A stretch of DNA of 18,682 nucleotides from Defluviitaleaceae bacterium. Its GTDB lineage: Bacteria; Bacillota; Clostridia; Lachnospirales; WRAX01. The notes below the pieces were generated by a model. The model was not told where the DNA came from and ran no database searches. It worked only from the letters and a program-made list of their open reading frames with translations. Within the stretch, counting starts at the first letter, position 1. Every line of letters starts with the position of its first letter. The stretch covers positions 1 through 18,682 of the forward strand of contig WRBU01000001.1 of assembly GCA_009784355.1 (NCBI GenBank). The letters are read 5' to 3'. Shown one piece after another: positions 1-8,359 of the stretch. A program made the position numbers and the translations under genes.

Positions 1-58
1 CAATCGCCAAAAGTGCCACGCCAAGTGCCACAAAAAATACCACCTTACGTTTGTCCAT
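1..58 (-). CDS. N-terminus of a membrane-anchored or secreted protein (partial)
   Basis: The reverse complement starts with ATG at 58 and reads MDKRKVVFFVALGVALLAI before the window ends. A short basic N-terminus followed by a hydrophobic run is typical of a signal peptide or an N-terminal membrane anchor. The strong ribosome binding site TAGGAGG sits at 68-74, overlapping the rex stop codon, so this gene is very likely translated from the same mRNA as rex. Nineteen codons are too few to name a family. Confidence 0.7.
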   Translation of the reverse strand, partial: MDKRKVVFFVALGVALLAI

Positions 59-72
59 GTATATTAGGCCTC

Positions 73-735
73 CTACCAAACATCCCGCACGGCACGGCGC
101 AAAATTTCATCTTCATTAATTTTGTAAGAAAGAGTCATAAGGCTGTCTGTAAGGCGTACATTTTCCACAACAATGTCTTCAGGCAGGCGGAGGTCATTGT
201 GCGAAAAATTCCAAACACCCTTTATGCCAGCATCAGTAACGGTTTTTGCGATGTCCTGCACTGCATTAGGCGGCACGCAAAGGGCGGCAATATCAACATG
301 ATTTTTTGATATGTAATCTCTTATCGTTGCAACATCATAAACATTTATACCGTTTACGGTTTTTCCTATTACATCGGGACTATTATCAAATGCAGCCGTA
401 AAAACAAAACCACGGTTCGTAAAATTTTGGTTGTTCACAAGCACCTGCCCAAAATTGCCCGCACCAACTAGGATTATATTATATCGCCTGTCTAGTCCCA
501 AGATATGCTGAACTTCTTGATACAAAAGCTCGACATTGTACCCATATCCTTGCTGCCCAAAACAGCCGAAATGGTTTAAATCTTGCCTAATTTGGCTCGC
601 TGTAATACCCATGCGCTGCGACAAGTCCTTGGAAGAAATACGCAAAATATCTTTATCCAACAAATCACCCAAATAGCGGTAGTACCTCGGCAAACGCTTG
701 ATAACAGCCGATGAAATTTTTTTACCTTCTCTCAC
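73..735 (-). CDS. rex: Redox-sensing transcriptional repressor Rex
   Basis: Rex is a cytoplasmic homodimeric repressor that senses the NADH/NAD+ ratio and controls fermentation and respiration genes. The 220-residue product has the usual length. Residues 8-75 are the winged-helix DNA-binding domain, with the family hallmark SQIRQDLNHFG (48-57) followed by FGQQGYGYNV (59-68). Residues 85-200 form the Rossmann domain, with the dinucleotide loop VGAGNFGQ (90-97). The GTG start at 735 is chosen because AGGAGTG lies 5 bases upstream. It is 21 bp downstream of the cupin gene and 14 bp before the next ORF, so it appears to be in an operon with the ABC transporter and cupin genes. No full Rex operator (TTGTTAA-type palindrome) was seen upstream of this run. 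Confidence 0.95.
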   Translation of the reverse strand: MREGKKISSAVIKRLPRYYRYLGDLLDKDILRISSKDLSQRMGITASQIRQDLNHFGCFGQQGYGYNVELLYQEVQHILGLDRRYNIILVGAGNFGQVLVNNQNFTNRGFVFTAAFDNSPDVIGKTVNGINVYDVATIRDYISKNHVDIAALCVPPNAVQDIAKTVTDAGIKGVWNFSHNDLRLPEDIVVENVRLTDSLMTLSYKINEDEILRRAVRDVW

Positions 736-756
736 GCTTTCACTCCTTCGTTTTAT

Positions 757-1206
757 TTATTTTTTAGGCATGTCTAAAATAGTTTCAGATACGTGATTTC
801 CATAAATCATTGCTTGGTTGGTGTCTGGCAATATTGCGATGTCGGTTTTTGGTTTTGTCGCAAAGTCTATGTATATTAAGGGGTTTTCGGAAGAAGTGTT
901 GGTTATAGAATGGACTCCTTTTTCCCCCGACGGAAAACATATTATGTCGCCTGCCTTTACATTTTTGTCGCCATGAAATGTGCGTAATTTGCCTTCGCCG
1001 TTGATGATGTAAAAAATTTCTTCGCTGCGTTCGTGCCAATGGTGGCTATAAGAGCTTTTGCCGACAGGTATTTCTATAAAAGCGGCAGAGCAGGTGCTTG
1101 CATCTTCCCAAGGGATTACAGGCTTTGCGTAAAATGTTTCTCCATTGCTGTTTTTAACAGACATAGCTTCAATTTCATTGATGTTGGTTGCAATTAAATT
1201 TTTCAT
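757..1206 (-). CDS. Single-domain cupin protein
   Basis: A 149-residue protein with a conserved cupin beta-barrel. Motif 1 is at about 49-70: G49, then H56-W-H58, E62/E63 and G70 (segment HHWHERSEEIFYIINGEG). Motif 2 is at about 86-103: G86, P92, G94, H99 and N103. The two His, the Glu and the later His are the usual metal ligands, so a mononuclear metal site is likely. Substrate and reaction cannot be read from the sequence; small cupins range from isomerases and dioxygenases to sensors. The ATG at 1206 follows GGGAGGA by 7 bases, and that site begins right after the permease stop codon, indicating translation from a shared mRNA with the ABC transporter genes. There is no signal peptide, so it should be cytoplasmic. 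Confidence 0.85.
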   Translation of the reverse strand: MKNLIATNINEIEAMSVKNSNGETFYAKPVIPWEDASTCSAAFIEIPVGKSSYSHHWHERSEEIFYIINGEGKLRTFHGDKNVKAGDIICFPSGEKGVHSITNTSSENPLIYIDFATKPKTDIAILPDTNQAMIYGNHVSETILDMPKK

Positions 1207-1219
1207 TTGTGCGTCCTCC

Positions 1220-2512
1220 CTATTCGTGTCTTAATGCTTCTATTGGGCTCAATTTTGCCGCTTTACTTGCGGGATAATATCCAAAAAACAACCCTATTGT
1301 CATGGAAAAAATTACAGAAATGATTATTATTGGCATTGTAGGCAAGGCGGCATACCCTAATAAAGAGCTGCCTAAATACCCCAAAATTACCCCAAGAATT
1401 ATACCCAAAATACCGCCAATGCCGCAAATAATCACAGCTTCAACGATAAATTGCATACGTATGGAGCTGTTGCGTGCGCCAAGTGCTTTTCTTGTGCCAA
1501 TTTCACGGGTGCGCTCTGTTACAGATACAAGCATAATGTTCATTACCCCAACACCGCCTACAATAAGAGATATGCCCGCAATAACTGCCACGGCTATTGC
1601 CATTGTGCCCATAATGTCTTCAGTCATATTTAAAATTCTGTCCATATTTGCCGTGCCGATTCTAAAGCGTGGGTTGTCGGCATAAAACTCGCTAAAAAAT
1701 CCCCGAACAACTCCTTCAAATTCGCCCATATTCACATTAGGCTGTGCCGTTATAGTGAAACTTTGGTGAGTATCGCTATTTTCGCTAATCTGGTTTGCGG
1801 TGCTAATTGGGATGTAAAAATGTGTGCGCCCTATTTGTCCACCGCCACCACCTATTATAGGCATTGATGACGCAAAAGAATGAGGAGAAGAGTTATGTTC
1901 AAAAACCCCAATAATAGTGAAGTTTTTAGACTCGCTGCCAATCACTGCATTAATATTTTGCCCAAGGGGATTTTGCCCTTCTTCAAACAGCTCGGCAACC
2001 AAAACATCACTAACAACTGCAACAAAACTTGCACCAAAAACATCCTCATCACTTATAAAATTGCCTTGAAATATATTTGCTCCGCTGGTGATTTGGTATC
2101 CAGAATTAACTCCAACTACGCTTATGTGGCTGTACATCGAATCAAACTGAGCATGTCCAACACCAGCGGGGGATGTAAGACCAATCGCCGCTACACTATT
2201 GCTGTGCATTTCCACGAAAAGGTCTATCATATTGTTTGTAATGCGGTCATGCTCCTGAGGCATAATTTGCGTGCCGCCAAGATTGTCCATTGGTCCGCCA
2301 CCGCCACCACGAGGGCTAACATGTACCGTAATATTGTTTGCGCCAAGCCCGCCCATATGACCCGTAACTGCTGTTGTCATGCCATCTCCCACGGTAACAA
2401 TGCCTACGACAGCCGCAATGCCGATTATTATCCCAAGCATGGTTAAAAGCGAGCGCATTTTGTTTGCACGCAAGCCCTCCAGAGCTAATTGTATGTTTTC
2501 TCTTAAATGCAT
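1220..2512 (-). CDS. ABC transporter permease, MacB/FtsX family
   Basis: A 430-residue membrane protein of the MacB architecture. An N-terminal transmembrane helix (about 21-42) is followed by a large extracytoplasmic domain (about 45-300) and three C-terminal helices (about 305-330, 355-383 and 392-412). The family signature ERTREIGTRKALGA is at 333-346, and the C-terminal segment GYYPASKAAKLSPIEALR at 411-428 is also typical. MacB-type permeases dimerise with a LolD-like ATPase and export peptides, antibiotics or lipoproteins rather than importing. Two glycine runs, at 69-73 and 221-225, lie in the extracytoplasmic domain and look like flexible loops. The start has AAGGTGA 5 bases upstream and lies 15 bp after the ATPase gene. 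No membrane-fusion (adaptor) gene is present between here and the divergent ger operon. Confidence 0.92.
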   Translation of the reverse strand: MHLRENIQLALEGLRANKMRSLLTMLGIIIGIAAVVGIVTVGDGMTTAVTGHMGGLGANNITVHVSPRGGGGGPMDNLGGTQIMPQEHDRITNNMIDLFVEMHSNSVAAIGLTSPAGVGHAQFDSMYSHISVVGVNSGYQITSGANIFQGNFISDEDVFGASFVAVVSDVLVAELFEEGQNPLGQNINAVIGSESKNFTIIGVFEHNSSPHSFASSMPIIGGGGGQIGRTHFYIPISTANQISENSDTHQSFTITAQPNVNMGEFEGVVRGFFSEFYADNPRFRIGTANMDRILNMTEDIMGTMAIAVAVIAGISLIVGGVGVMNIMLVSVTERTREIGTRKALGARNSSIRMQFIVEAVIICGIGGILGIILGVILGYLGSSLLGYAALPTMPIIIISVIFSMTIGLFFGYYPASKAAKLSPIEALRHE

Positions 2513-2527
2513 TGCGTCACCTTCTGT

Positions 2528-3235
2528 TTATTGTTTTAAAAACTCACCATCGTGTAAAGACAGTGTTCGGCTAGTTTCGCTTGCAAGCTGTGTGTTGTGG
2601 GTTATTAGGACTATTGTTGTGCCTTGCTCTTTGTGAAGTCTATGAAAAATGTCCATAACCATACGCCCTGTGGTGCTGTCAAGTGAACCTGTAGGCTCGT
2701 CTGCCAACAATATAGAGGGGCTATTTGCCATAGCACGGGCTATTGCTACACGCTGTTTTTCTCCGCCTGAAAGCTCGCTTGGGTGGTGGCTTTGCCTGTC
2801 TGTCATGCCTACCATTTCTAACAGCTCTTTTGCACGCTTGATTCGGATAGAGGGCGAAAGTCCGCTGTAAAGCATTGGAAGCTCTACATTGCGTATTACA
2901 TTTGAGCGTGGCATTAGGTTAAAAGTTTGAAAAACAAAGCCAATTTTTTTATTGCGAGTATCGGATAGTTCGTTGTCATCAAGTGTGGAAGTGTCTATGC
3001 CGTCTAAAAAATAGCTGCCCGATGTGGGTCTATCTAAAACACCAATAATATTCATAAGGGTGGATTTGCCGCTGCCCGATGCCCCTACAATAGAAACAAA
3101 TTCACCTTTTTTAACAACAAAATCAATATCTTTTAAAATGTGGAGCTCGTTTTGTTTTCCTTTAAAAAAAAATTTGTTTATGCCTTGCATTTCAATCACA
3201 GTGGGCATTTTTGCAGTCTTTTGTCGATTTTCCAT
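2528..3235 (-). CDS. ABC transporter ATPase, MacB/LolD family
   Basis: Cytoplasmic nucleotide-binding subunit paired with the adjacent permease. Counting from the ATG at 3235 the product is 235 residues. Walker [10 protein letters not shown] is at 51-59, the Q-loop Q at 103, the signature LSGGEKQR at 155-162, Walker B ILLADEP at 175-181 and the switch His in ITHN at 213. The segment [18 protein letters not shown] is characteristic of the LolD/MacB branch. The frame stays open to a TTG at 3253, but that codon has no ribosome binding site, whereas GGGGA lies about 9 bases before the ATG, so 3235 is preferred. This appears to be the first gene of the minus-strand operon running through rex. Confidence 0.93.
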   Translation of the reverse strand: MENRQKTAKMPTVIEMQGINKFFFKGKQNELHILKDIDFVVKKGEFVSIVGASGSGKSTLMNIIGVLDRPTSGSYFLDGIDTSTLDDNELSDTRNKKIGFVFQTFNLMPRSNVIRNVELPMLYSGLSPSIRIKRAKELLEMVGMTDRQSHHPSELSGGEKQRVAIARAMANSPSILLADEPTGSLDSTTGRMVMDIFHRLHKEQGTTIVLITHNTQLASETSRTLSLHDGEFLKQ

Positions 3236-3341
3236 AAAATAACGTCCCCACAATCCATTTTGAAGCGTGTTTTTTGCGTGTCTTCGATTAATAATATTTT
3301 AACATAGTTTTTAACAAAATGCAACTGCTTGAGGTGAATTT
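3236..3341. promoter_or_regulatory. Divergent intergenic region with an 8-bp direct repeat
   Basis: This 106-bp spacer separates the ABC/rex operon from the ger operon and must hold both promoters. The octamer TTTTAACA occurs twice at 3297-3304 and 3309-3316, a 12-bp period on the same face of the helix region. On the minus strand TTGTTA (3312-3317) is followed after 15 bp by TATTAT, a weak sigma-A-like arrangement for the ABC operon. I could not identify a convincing sigma-G promoter for gerA, although that is the class expected for germinant receptors. Confidence 0.35.
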
Positions 3342-4862
3342 GTGAAAATTTATCATAACTTGGACGAGATAATCGCATATTTTGACAATGCGTTTAAAAA
3401 TAGCGGCGATATTGTATCCCGTAAATTCCATATTGGCTCGTCTTTATCACGCTTTGGTTTTATAATTTACATTGACGGCATGATAGACCGTCAGGTGGTG
3501 GAAGACAGGGTCTTGACGCAAATGCTGGCAAGTGCGCAACGCTTGCCGGAGCATTTTTTTAATGAGCCGATAAGCCTTTTTGACACATTAAAAGAAGGCG
3601 GAATGACAACGGCGGACTTAAAAGAAGAAGAAGACTTGGAAAAGGCGTTAAATGCAATTTTAACGGGGGATGCCGCAATTTTTGTTGACGGGGCGTGCAA
3701 GGCGATAATTGTGTCGGCAAAGGGTTTTCCAAACCGTGGGGTAAATGAAGCCAGCATAGAGGTTGTTGTGCAAGGCTCTAATGAGGCGTTTTCGGATGTC
3801 ATGCGTATTAATACTGCCCTTTTGCGAAAGCGTGTGCGTGATGTTAATTTGAAAATTGAGCAAAGTATTGTTGGGCGGCGTACGCAAACAAATGTTGCTT
3901 TGTGTTATTTAGACGACGTTGTGCGCCCTGTTGTGCTTGACGAAGTTAAAAAAAGACTGGAAAATATTGATATTGACGGAATTTTGGATGCTGGTGTGCT
4001 TGAGGAGCTTATTGAGGAGGACATTAGCTCTCCCTTTCCTCAATGCCAAATTACAGAACGTCCAGACAAGGCGGCAAGCGGGATTTTAGAGGGGCGTATT
4101 GCTATTTTGGTTGATAATTCACCTACTGCAATACTTGTCCCTTGCACAATGAACTCACTTTTTCAAGCAAGTGATGACTATTCGCAAGGATGGGAAATTA
4201 TGTCATTTGTGCGGATTTTACGTTTTGGGGCGGCTTTTTTTGCTCTTGCCCTACCTGGGCTATATATTGCCATTACAACATTTCATCCAAATATGCTGCC
4301 CACTGTTCTTGCTTTTAAAATGGCGGCGGCAAGGGAAAATATACCCTTGCCTGCCGTTATGGAAGTAATTATGATGGAATTTGCTTTTGAACTTTTGCGG
4401 GAAGCGGGGCTTCGCCTGCCACGACCCATTGGTAGCTCTATTGGTATTATAGGCGGCATCATCGTGGGTGAAGCCGCCGTGCAAGCAGGTTTGGTAAGCC
4501 CAATAGTAGTTATTATCGTAGCACTTACGGGCATAGCATCTTTTGCCATTCCAAACTATGCTCTTGTTTCGGGATTTCGTATTACAAAGTTTTTGATAAT
4601 TGGCCTATCTGCGGTGCTTGGGCTTTTAGGTTTTTGGATAGCACTACTTATACTGCTGATACATCTTGCATCACTAAAAAGTTTTGGGCTTCCTTATATG
4701 TTTCCTTTTGCGGCAGGAGAAATCAACGGTTTTTCGGACTTCAAAGACACATTATTCCGTGCGCCAATAGTTTTTATGAAAAAACGCCCGATTTATGCCA
4801 ATCCAGAAAATTGTGACAGACAACACACGGGCAAATTAGGAAACTGGCATAAAAAGGAGTGA
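3342..4862 (+). CDS. gerAA: Spore germination protein, GerA (GerAA/GerBA/GerKA) family
   Basis: A-subunit of a germinant receptor, which resides in the spore inner membrane and helps sense small-molecule germinants. It is 506 residues, close to the family norm. Residues 1-285 form the hydrophilic N-terminal domain, ending in the typical LEGRIAILVDNSP (249-261). The membrane part follows (helices about 290-315, 365-385, 387-405 and 413-443), with RENIPLPAVMEVIMMEF at 331-347 and the loop LPRPIGSS at 359-366. The C-terminal FRAPIVFMKKRP (472-483) is also typical. The start is GTG, supported by GAGGTGA at 3331-3337. Its TGA stop lies inside the ribosome binding site of the next gene. Which paralogue class (gerA, gerB or gerK) it belongs to cannot be decided here. 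Confidence 0.95.
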   Translation: MKIYHNLDEIIAYFDNAFKNSGDIVSRKFHIGSSLSRFGFIIYIDGMIDRQVVEDRVLTQMLASAQRLPEHFFNEPISLFDTLKEGGMTTADLKEEEDLEKALNAILTGDAAIFVDGACKAIIVSAKGFPNRGVNEASIEVVVQGSNEAFSDVMRINTALLRKRVRDVNLKIEQSIVGRRTQTNVALCYLDDVVRPVVLDEVKKRLENIDIDGILDAGVLEELIEEDISSPFPQCQITERPDKAASGILEGRIAILVDNSPTAILVPCTMNSLFQASDDYSQGWEIMSFVRILRFGAAFFALALPGLYIAITTFHPNMLPTVLAFKMAAARENIPLPAVMEVIMMEFAFELLREAGLRLPRPIGSSIGIIGGIIVGEAAVQAGLVSPIVVIIVALTGIASFAIPNYALVSGFRITKFLIIGLSAVLGLLGFWIALLILLIHLASLKSFGLPYMFPFAAGEINGFSDFKDTLFRAPIVFMKKRPIYANPENCDRQHTGKLGNWHKKE

Positions 4863-4866
4863 TTTT

Positions 4867-5985
4867 ATGTTTGCATTAAACAACAAAATTTCATTGCGTC
4901 AAGTTCAAGCCTTACTATTTTTAGAAATATTTGGGTTTGGCGTTACAGCACTTCCTCGCCGTACAGCCGAACATGCGGCACAAGATGGCTGGCTTGGCGT
5001 TGTCTTGGCAGTCTTTGGCGCATTGCTTATTACGTGGCTTATAACCAGCGTGGTTAAGCTAAATATAGGTCAAACTTTTTACGACTACACAAAGAAGTTG
5101 TTTGGAGGCTTTATTGCCTCTGTTTTCTGCCTTTTGCTTTCCATCCGCTTCATATTGCTCGCCGCCTTTTATTTGCGTATTTTTGCGGAAATAACGCAGG
5201 TTGTAATGCTACCCACTACACCATTTTTCGTTATTTTTATTGCTGTGCTATCACTTGCGGCATACGGCGCATCAAAGGGAATAGAAGCTCGTGGACGGCT
5301 GGCAGAAATGCTAATTTTAATTGTGTTGTTGCCGCTTATTTTTGTTTTTGGAATATCAAGCAAAGAAATTGATTTTACCAATCTTTTGCCGTTATTTGCA
5401 GCAAACTCTACCGAAATTGGTAAAGCGGGCTATCAAGCCTTTTTCGCTTTTGGCGGCATAGAATTTTTGCTACTAATCAGCCCGTTTTTATCCCGCCCAA
5501 AGGGTTTTAGAAAATCCGCCATGGGGACGATAGCCACGATGGGCGGGTTTATGGTTATTATTACCGCCGTAACCATTGCTCGCTTTGGTCCGCTTAATGT
5601 CGTGGCGCATAATTGGCCAGTGCTAAAAATGATGGACACAGTAAGCCTGCCGGGTTCTATTATAGACCGCCAAGGTGCATTGATAATGACTTTTTGGATA
5701 ATTTCCGCATATGCCATCATTAATGCAGCATTGTTTTTCTCGTCATTGCTGTTAAAAGACGTGGCAAAGCGGGGCAAGCACATTCATTATATCCTGCTAT
5801 GCTTGCCAATCATTGCCCTTGCGGCAAATATTCCAAGCGACCTTGACCAAGTATATGAATGGTTTAATCTTTACAACAACACCTTTGGCGTAGCGACTAT
5901 GGTTGGTTTACCACTTATAATATTCGTTGCATCCATGATACGGAAGGGGCGTGATAAAATTGCGCAACAAAAAGCTAATATCTAA
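4867..5985 (+). CDS. gerAB: Spore germination protein, GerB (GerAB) family permease-like subunit
   Basis: B-subunit of the germinant receptor, belonging to the amino acid/polyamine/organocation transporter superfamily. It is known in Bacillus to carry germinant binding specificity and to be an integral membrane protein. The 372-residue product is almost entirely hydrophobic, with about ten predicted helices, and starts with the typical segment ISLRQVQALLFLEIFGFGV near residues 8-26. AAGGAGTGA lies 4 bases before the ATG and overlaps the gerA stop, indicating tight coupling. The 3' end overlaps the start of the next gene by 35 bp. The gene order A-B-C is the usual one for ger operons. Confidence 0.93.
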   Translation: MFALNNKISLRQVQALLFLEIFGFGVTALPRRTAEHAAQDGWLGVVLAVFGALLITWLITSVVKLNIGQTFYDYTKKLFGGFIASVFCLLLSIRFILLAAFYLRIFAEITQVVMLPTTPFFVIFIAVLSLAAYGASKGIEARGRLAEMLILIVLLPLIFVFGISSKEIDFTNLLPLFAANSTEIGKAGYQAFFAFGGIEFLLLISPFLSRPKGFRKSAMGTIATMGGFMVIITAVTIARFGPLNVVAHNWPVLKMMDTVSLPGSIIDRQGALIMTFWIISAYAIINAALFFSSLLLKDVAKRGKHIHYILLCLPIIALAANIPSDLDQVYEWFNLYNNTFGVATMVGLPLIIFVASMIRKGRDKIAQQKANI

Positions 5986-7039
5986 ATTTGTAGCTATTGG
6001 AGTGGTGATGTTTGCCCTAATGGCGTTTAATTGGGATAGGACGGAAATGGAAGACCGTGCTTTTGTTGTTACGATAGGCATTGACAAGGGGGAAGACGCG
6101 CCTTTTGAGGTAACAATGTCTATTTTAGACGCAGAAACAATGGAAGGCGGCGAAGAGGCACCACGTGTTTTGCGCCATGCCACAGGGGATTGTCCAGCGT
6201 CTGCCATGGGGCAAATTGGGGCAACCATTAGCCGTAGTGTTTATTTTGGACACACAAAAGCAATAATCATCGGAAAAGGCGTGCTTAACGACGCTGATAA
6301 AATGCAAAAAACCGTAGATGCACTTTCACGTAACAACGACATAAATATGCGTACTGTCGTAATGGCGACAGATAAACGTGCAGCAGAAATAATGGAAGCG
6401 AAGCCAGAAGCGCATCAAATGCTCGGCATTTATCTTGCGGGATTTTACTCCAAAGCCAACACAAATGCCGCTGCTTTGGTGGTAAAGGCGGATTTGGAGC
6501 AGCTTGCGGCGGATTTTAGAAACAGCGGAACAACAATAATACCAAAGGTTACACTGGAAGGCGAGGGGGATGATGCAGAAATTAAAATAGGCGGCGTTGC
6601 CCTGCTTAAAAATCAATCTTTAGCTGGCTTTATTGATGAAGAGCAAATGGCAGGATACCTTTGGATAAAAGAAAATGCGCAGGGGCTGCAACTCACCGCA
6701 GATTCTGCCACAATAAAAATTGAGCGAAGCAAGCCAAAAATACGCTTTATAGAAGAGAATGGACGTTTGATTTGTAATATTAAAGTGGACGTTACCGCAA
6801 GGCTTGAGGCGGGGAGAAATAGCGAAGAAGCCGCGCGTAATTTTGAGCTTAAAATAAAAAGCGAAATGCAAGAAACATTCCGCGTTTTTCAAAAAAAGTA
6901 CACTGCAGATGGATTTGGCTTGCAGGAAATTTTGCGGAAACACCATCCGAATTTGTACAAAAAATATGCTAAAAACTGGGACAGAACCTTTGCCCAAATG
7001 CGTTTTACAACAGACATAGAGCTAAAAATAAGGCATTAA
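5951..7039 (+). CDS. gerAC: GerC (GerAC)-family germination protein lacking the lipobox cysteine
   Basis: C-subunit of the germinant receptor, normally a lipoprotein on the outer face of the spore inner membrane. The 362-residue product has the family start region (basic residues, a hydrophobic stretch at about 12-26, then NWDRTEMEDRAFVVTIGID). In relatives this junction reads G-C-W-[DN]-R-x-E-[LI], with Cys lipidated. Here the Cys position (27) is Asn, encoded AAT, so lipidation is not expected and the hydrophobic stretch may act as an uncleaved anchor. The rest, including the C-terminal domain ending in ELKIRH, is intact. The GTG at 5951 is taken as start with GGAAGGGG just upstream; TTG at 5960 has better spacing and would shorten the protein by three residues. 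The TAA stop is part of a repeat element. Confidence 0.9.
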   Translation: MIKLRNKKLISKFVAIGVVMFALMAFNWDRTEMEDRAFVVTIGIDKGEDAPFEVTMSILDAETMEGGEEAPRVLRHATGDCPASAMGQIGATISRSVYFGHTKAIIIGKGVLNDADKMQKTVDALSRNNDINMRTVVMATDKRAAEIMEAKPEAHQMLGIYLAGFYSKANTNAAALVVKADLEQLAADFRNSGTTIIPKVTLEGEGDDAEIKIGGVALLKNQSLAGFIDEEQMAGYLWIKENAQGLQLTADSATIKIERSKPKIRFIEENGRLICNIKVDVTARLEAGRNSEEAARNFELKIKSEMQETFRVFQKKYTADGFGLQEILRKHHPNLYKKYAKNWDRTFAQMRFTTDIELKIRH

Positions 7040-7153
7040 TACTAATCCTAGATTAAAACCTGTTGTTTGAAGGGGCGGGCTAAAACGCCGAGCAAGGCAC
7101 TTTGGGTTGGTTTAGCCACCGAAAAAGAATAGGATTTTAATTAGGGTTAGTAT
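7037..7153 (+). repeat. MITE-like inverted-repeat element abutting the gerC stop codon (copy 1)
   Basis: The left arm 7039-7061 (ATACTAATCCTAG...) and the reverse complement of the right arm 7131-7153 (ATACTAACCCTAA...) match at about 20 of 23 positions, giving a roughly 115-bp element with imperfect terminal inverted repeats. Inside, GGCTAAA at 7078-7084 pairs with TTTAGCC at 7111-7117. Positions 7037-7067 match 14958-14988 at 29 of 31 bases. TA dinucleotides flank both ends, which would fit a mariner/IS630-type target duplication, but this is inference. The gerC TAA stop is the first three bases of the conserved block. Confidence 0.6.
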
Positions 7154-7159
7154 GAGTTG

Positions 7160-7187
7160 AAATGAAAATAGGCGGCAAAATGCCGCC
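7160..7187 (-). terminator. Probable Rho-independent terminator of ftsZ
   Basis: On the minus strand GGCGGCA pairs with TGCCGCC around a 3-base TTT loop, followed by TATTTTCATTT. This lies 50 bp after the ftsZ stop codon and faces the converging ger operon, so it may partly serve both directions. The same GC-rich core recurs as a longer hairpin at 15032-15060. Confidence 0.6.
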
Positions 7188-7227
7188 CCTACATATATGG
7201 ATTTGAAAAATATATTTTTTTGATATG

Positions 7228-7242
7228 GAATTAGTATTAGTT
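7228..7242 (-). repeat. Third copy of the stop-codon repeat end, at the ftsZ terminus
   Basis: On the minus strand this reads AACTAATACTAATTC, identical over 15 bases to 14955-14969 at the end of the PEGA gene. In both genes AAC is the last codon (Asn) and the following TAA is the stop. Only the end of the element is present; the sequence then diverges into an AT-rich stretch and the GGCGGCA hairpin. Confidence 0.6.
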
Positions 7243-8328
7243 CTTGCGCTTATTTTGCAAAAAGATTGGTAAAACAATTTGGCGGTCGTCTTCTTTGGCA
7301 GGTGGCTCGATAGCTTCATCGGCAGATGAAGTGGGCTTTACAAAACTCTTAACGACAGGGTTTTTTTCAAAGTCTGTTTGCTCAAAGGCCGTTGCTACAA
7401 CAGTAACGATAATTTCGTCATTAAGGTTTTCATTTACGGATGTACCCGCAATGATATGGTTTTCGGCTACTCCCGTGCTTTCAGAAATAAAAGTACCTGC
7501 TTCGGTTACTTCGTGCAAGCCAAGCTCGTCATCACCTGTGAAGTTGATTAGCAATGCCGATGCACCTTTAATGGAAGTTTCTAATAATGGGCTGTTAATC
7601 GCCATTTTTGCGGCGGTAATTGCTTTGTCTTTGCCTTTTGCACGTCCAATGCCTATATGGGCAACACCACGGTCACGCATTACTGTAGAAATATCCGCAA
7701 AGTCCATGTTGATAACGCCAGGGTTTGATATTAAGGTAGAAATGCCTTGTACGCCTTGGGTTAAAACTTCGTCGGCGGCTTTAAATGCGGCTTTAAGAGA
7801 AACACCTACCTCCAAAATGCTTTGCAGACGCTCGTTGGGGATGATAAGAAGAGTGTCCACATTTTTACGCAGGTCTTCTATGCCGTTTAAAGCGTTGTCA
7901 AGGCGCACTTTGCCCTCAAAAGCAAAAGGCTTTGTAACAACACCAACGGTAAGTATACCCATGTCTTTTGCAAGACCAGCAATGATGGGAGCAGCACCTG
8001 TGCCTGTTCCGCCGCCCATGCCAGCAGTAACAAAGAGCATATGCGTACCTTCTATGGAGGCTAAAATTTGGTCACGGCTTTCTTCGGCGGCTTTTGCACC
8101 CACCTCTGGCTTGCCGCCGGCACCAAGACCTTGCGTCAATCTTTCGCCTAATTGTATACGGGTATCCGCTTTTGAGCGTTCTAAAACCTGAGCATCAGTA
8201 TTGGCGGCAATAAAATTAATACCCTCAATACCGTCTGCTATCATTCTATCCACGGCATTGTTTCCTCCGCCGCCCACGCCTATTACGGCAATTTGTGCTT
8301 TTTGTGCAAAGCTCTGTTTTTGTGCCAT
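7237..8328 (-). CDS. ftsZ: Cell division GTPase FtsZ
   Basis: FtsZ is the tubulin-like GTPase that polymerises into the division ring. Counting from the ATG at 8328 the product is 363 residues. The N-terminal nucleotide motif IGVGGGGNNAVDRM is at 16-29, the tubulin signature GGGTGTG at 105-111 and the T7 loop NMDFAD at 207-212. A very short linker (about 325-345) leads to the C-terminal peptide IVLPIFLQNKRKN, which in relatives binds FtsA, SepF and ZapA-type partners. The ATG follows GGGGAGG by 9 bases; an in-frame TTG at 8346 overlaps that site and is rejected. It lies downstream of ftsQ with no ftsA between them. The stop codon is part of a repeat. Confidence 0.97.
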   Translation of the reverse strand: MAQKQSFAQKAQIAVIGVGGGGNNAVDRMIADGIEGINFIAANTDAQVLERSKADTRIQLGERLTQGLGAGGKPEVGAKAAEESRDQILASIEGTHMLFVTAGMGGGTGTGAAPIIAGLAKDMGILTVGVVTKPFAFEGKVRLDNALNGIEDLRKNVDTLLIIPNERLQSILEVGVSLKAAFKAADEVLTQGVQGISTLISNPGVINMDFADISTVMRDRGVAHIGIGRAKGKDKAITAAKMAINSPLLETSIKGASALLINFTGDDELGLHEVTEAGTFISESTGVAENHIIAGTSVNENLNDEIIVTVVATAFEQTDFEKNPVVKSFVKPTSSADEAIEPPAKEDDRQIVLPIFLQNKRKN

Positions 8329-8359
8329 TGCAGTTTTCCTCCCCAAACGTATGTATAGT

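Noticed and set aside
3236..3253. TTG at 3253 as start of the MacB-type ATPase
   Set aside because: No Shine-Dalgarno sequence upstream; the ATG at 3235 fits better and nothing conserved precedes it.
3336..3360. TTGTGAAAATTT near the gerA start as a Rex operator
   Set aside because: Only one half-site is present; Rex sites are palindromes and the second half does not match.
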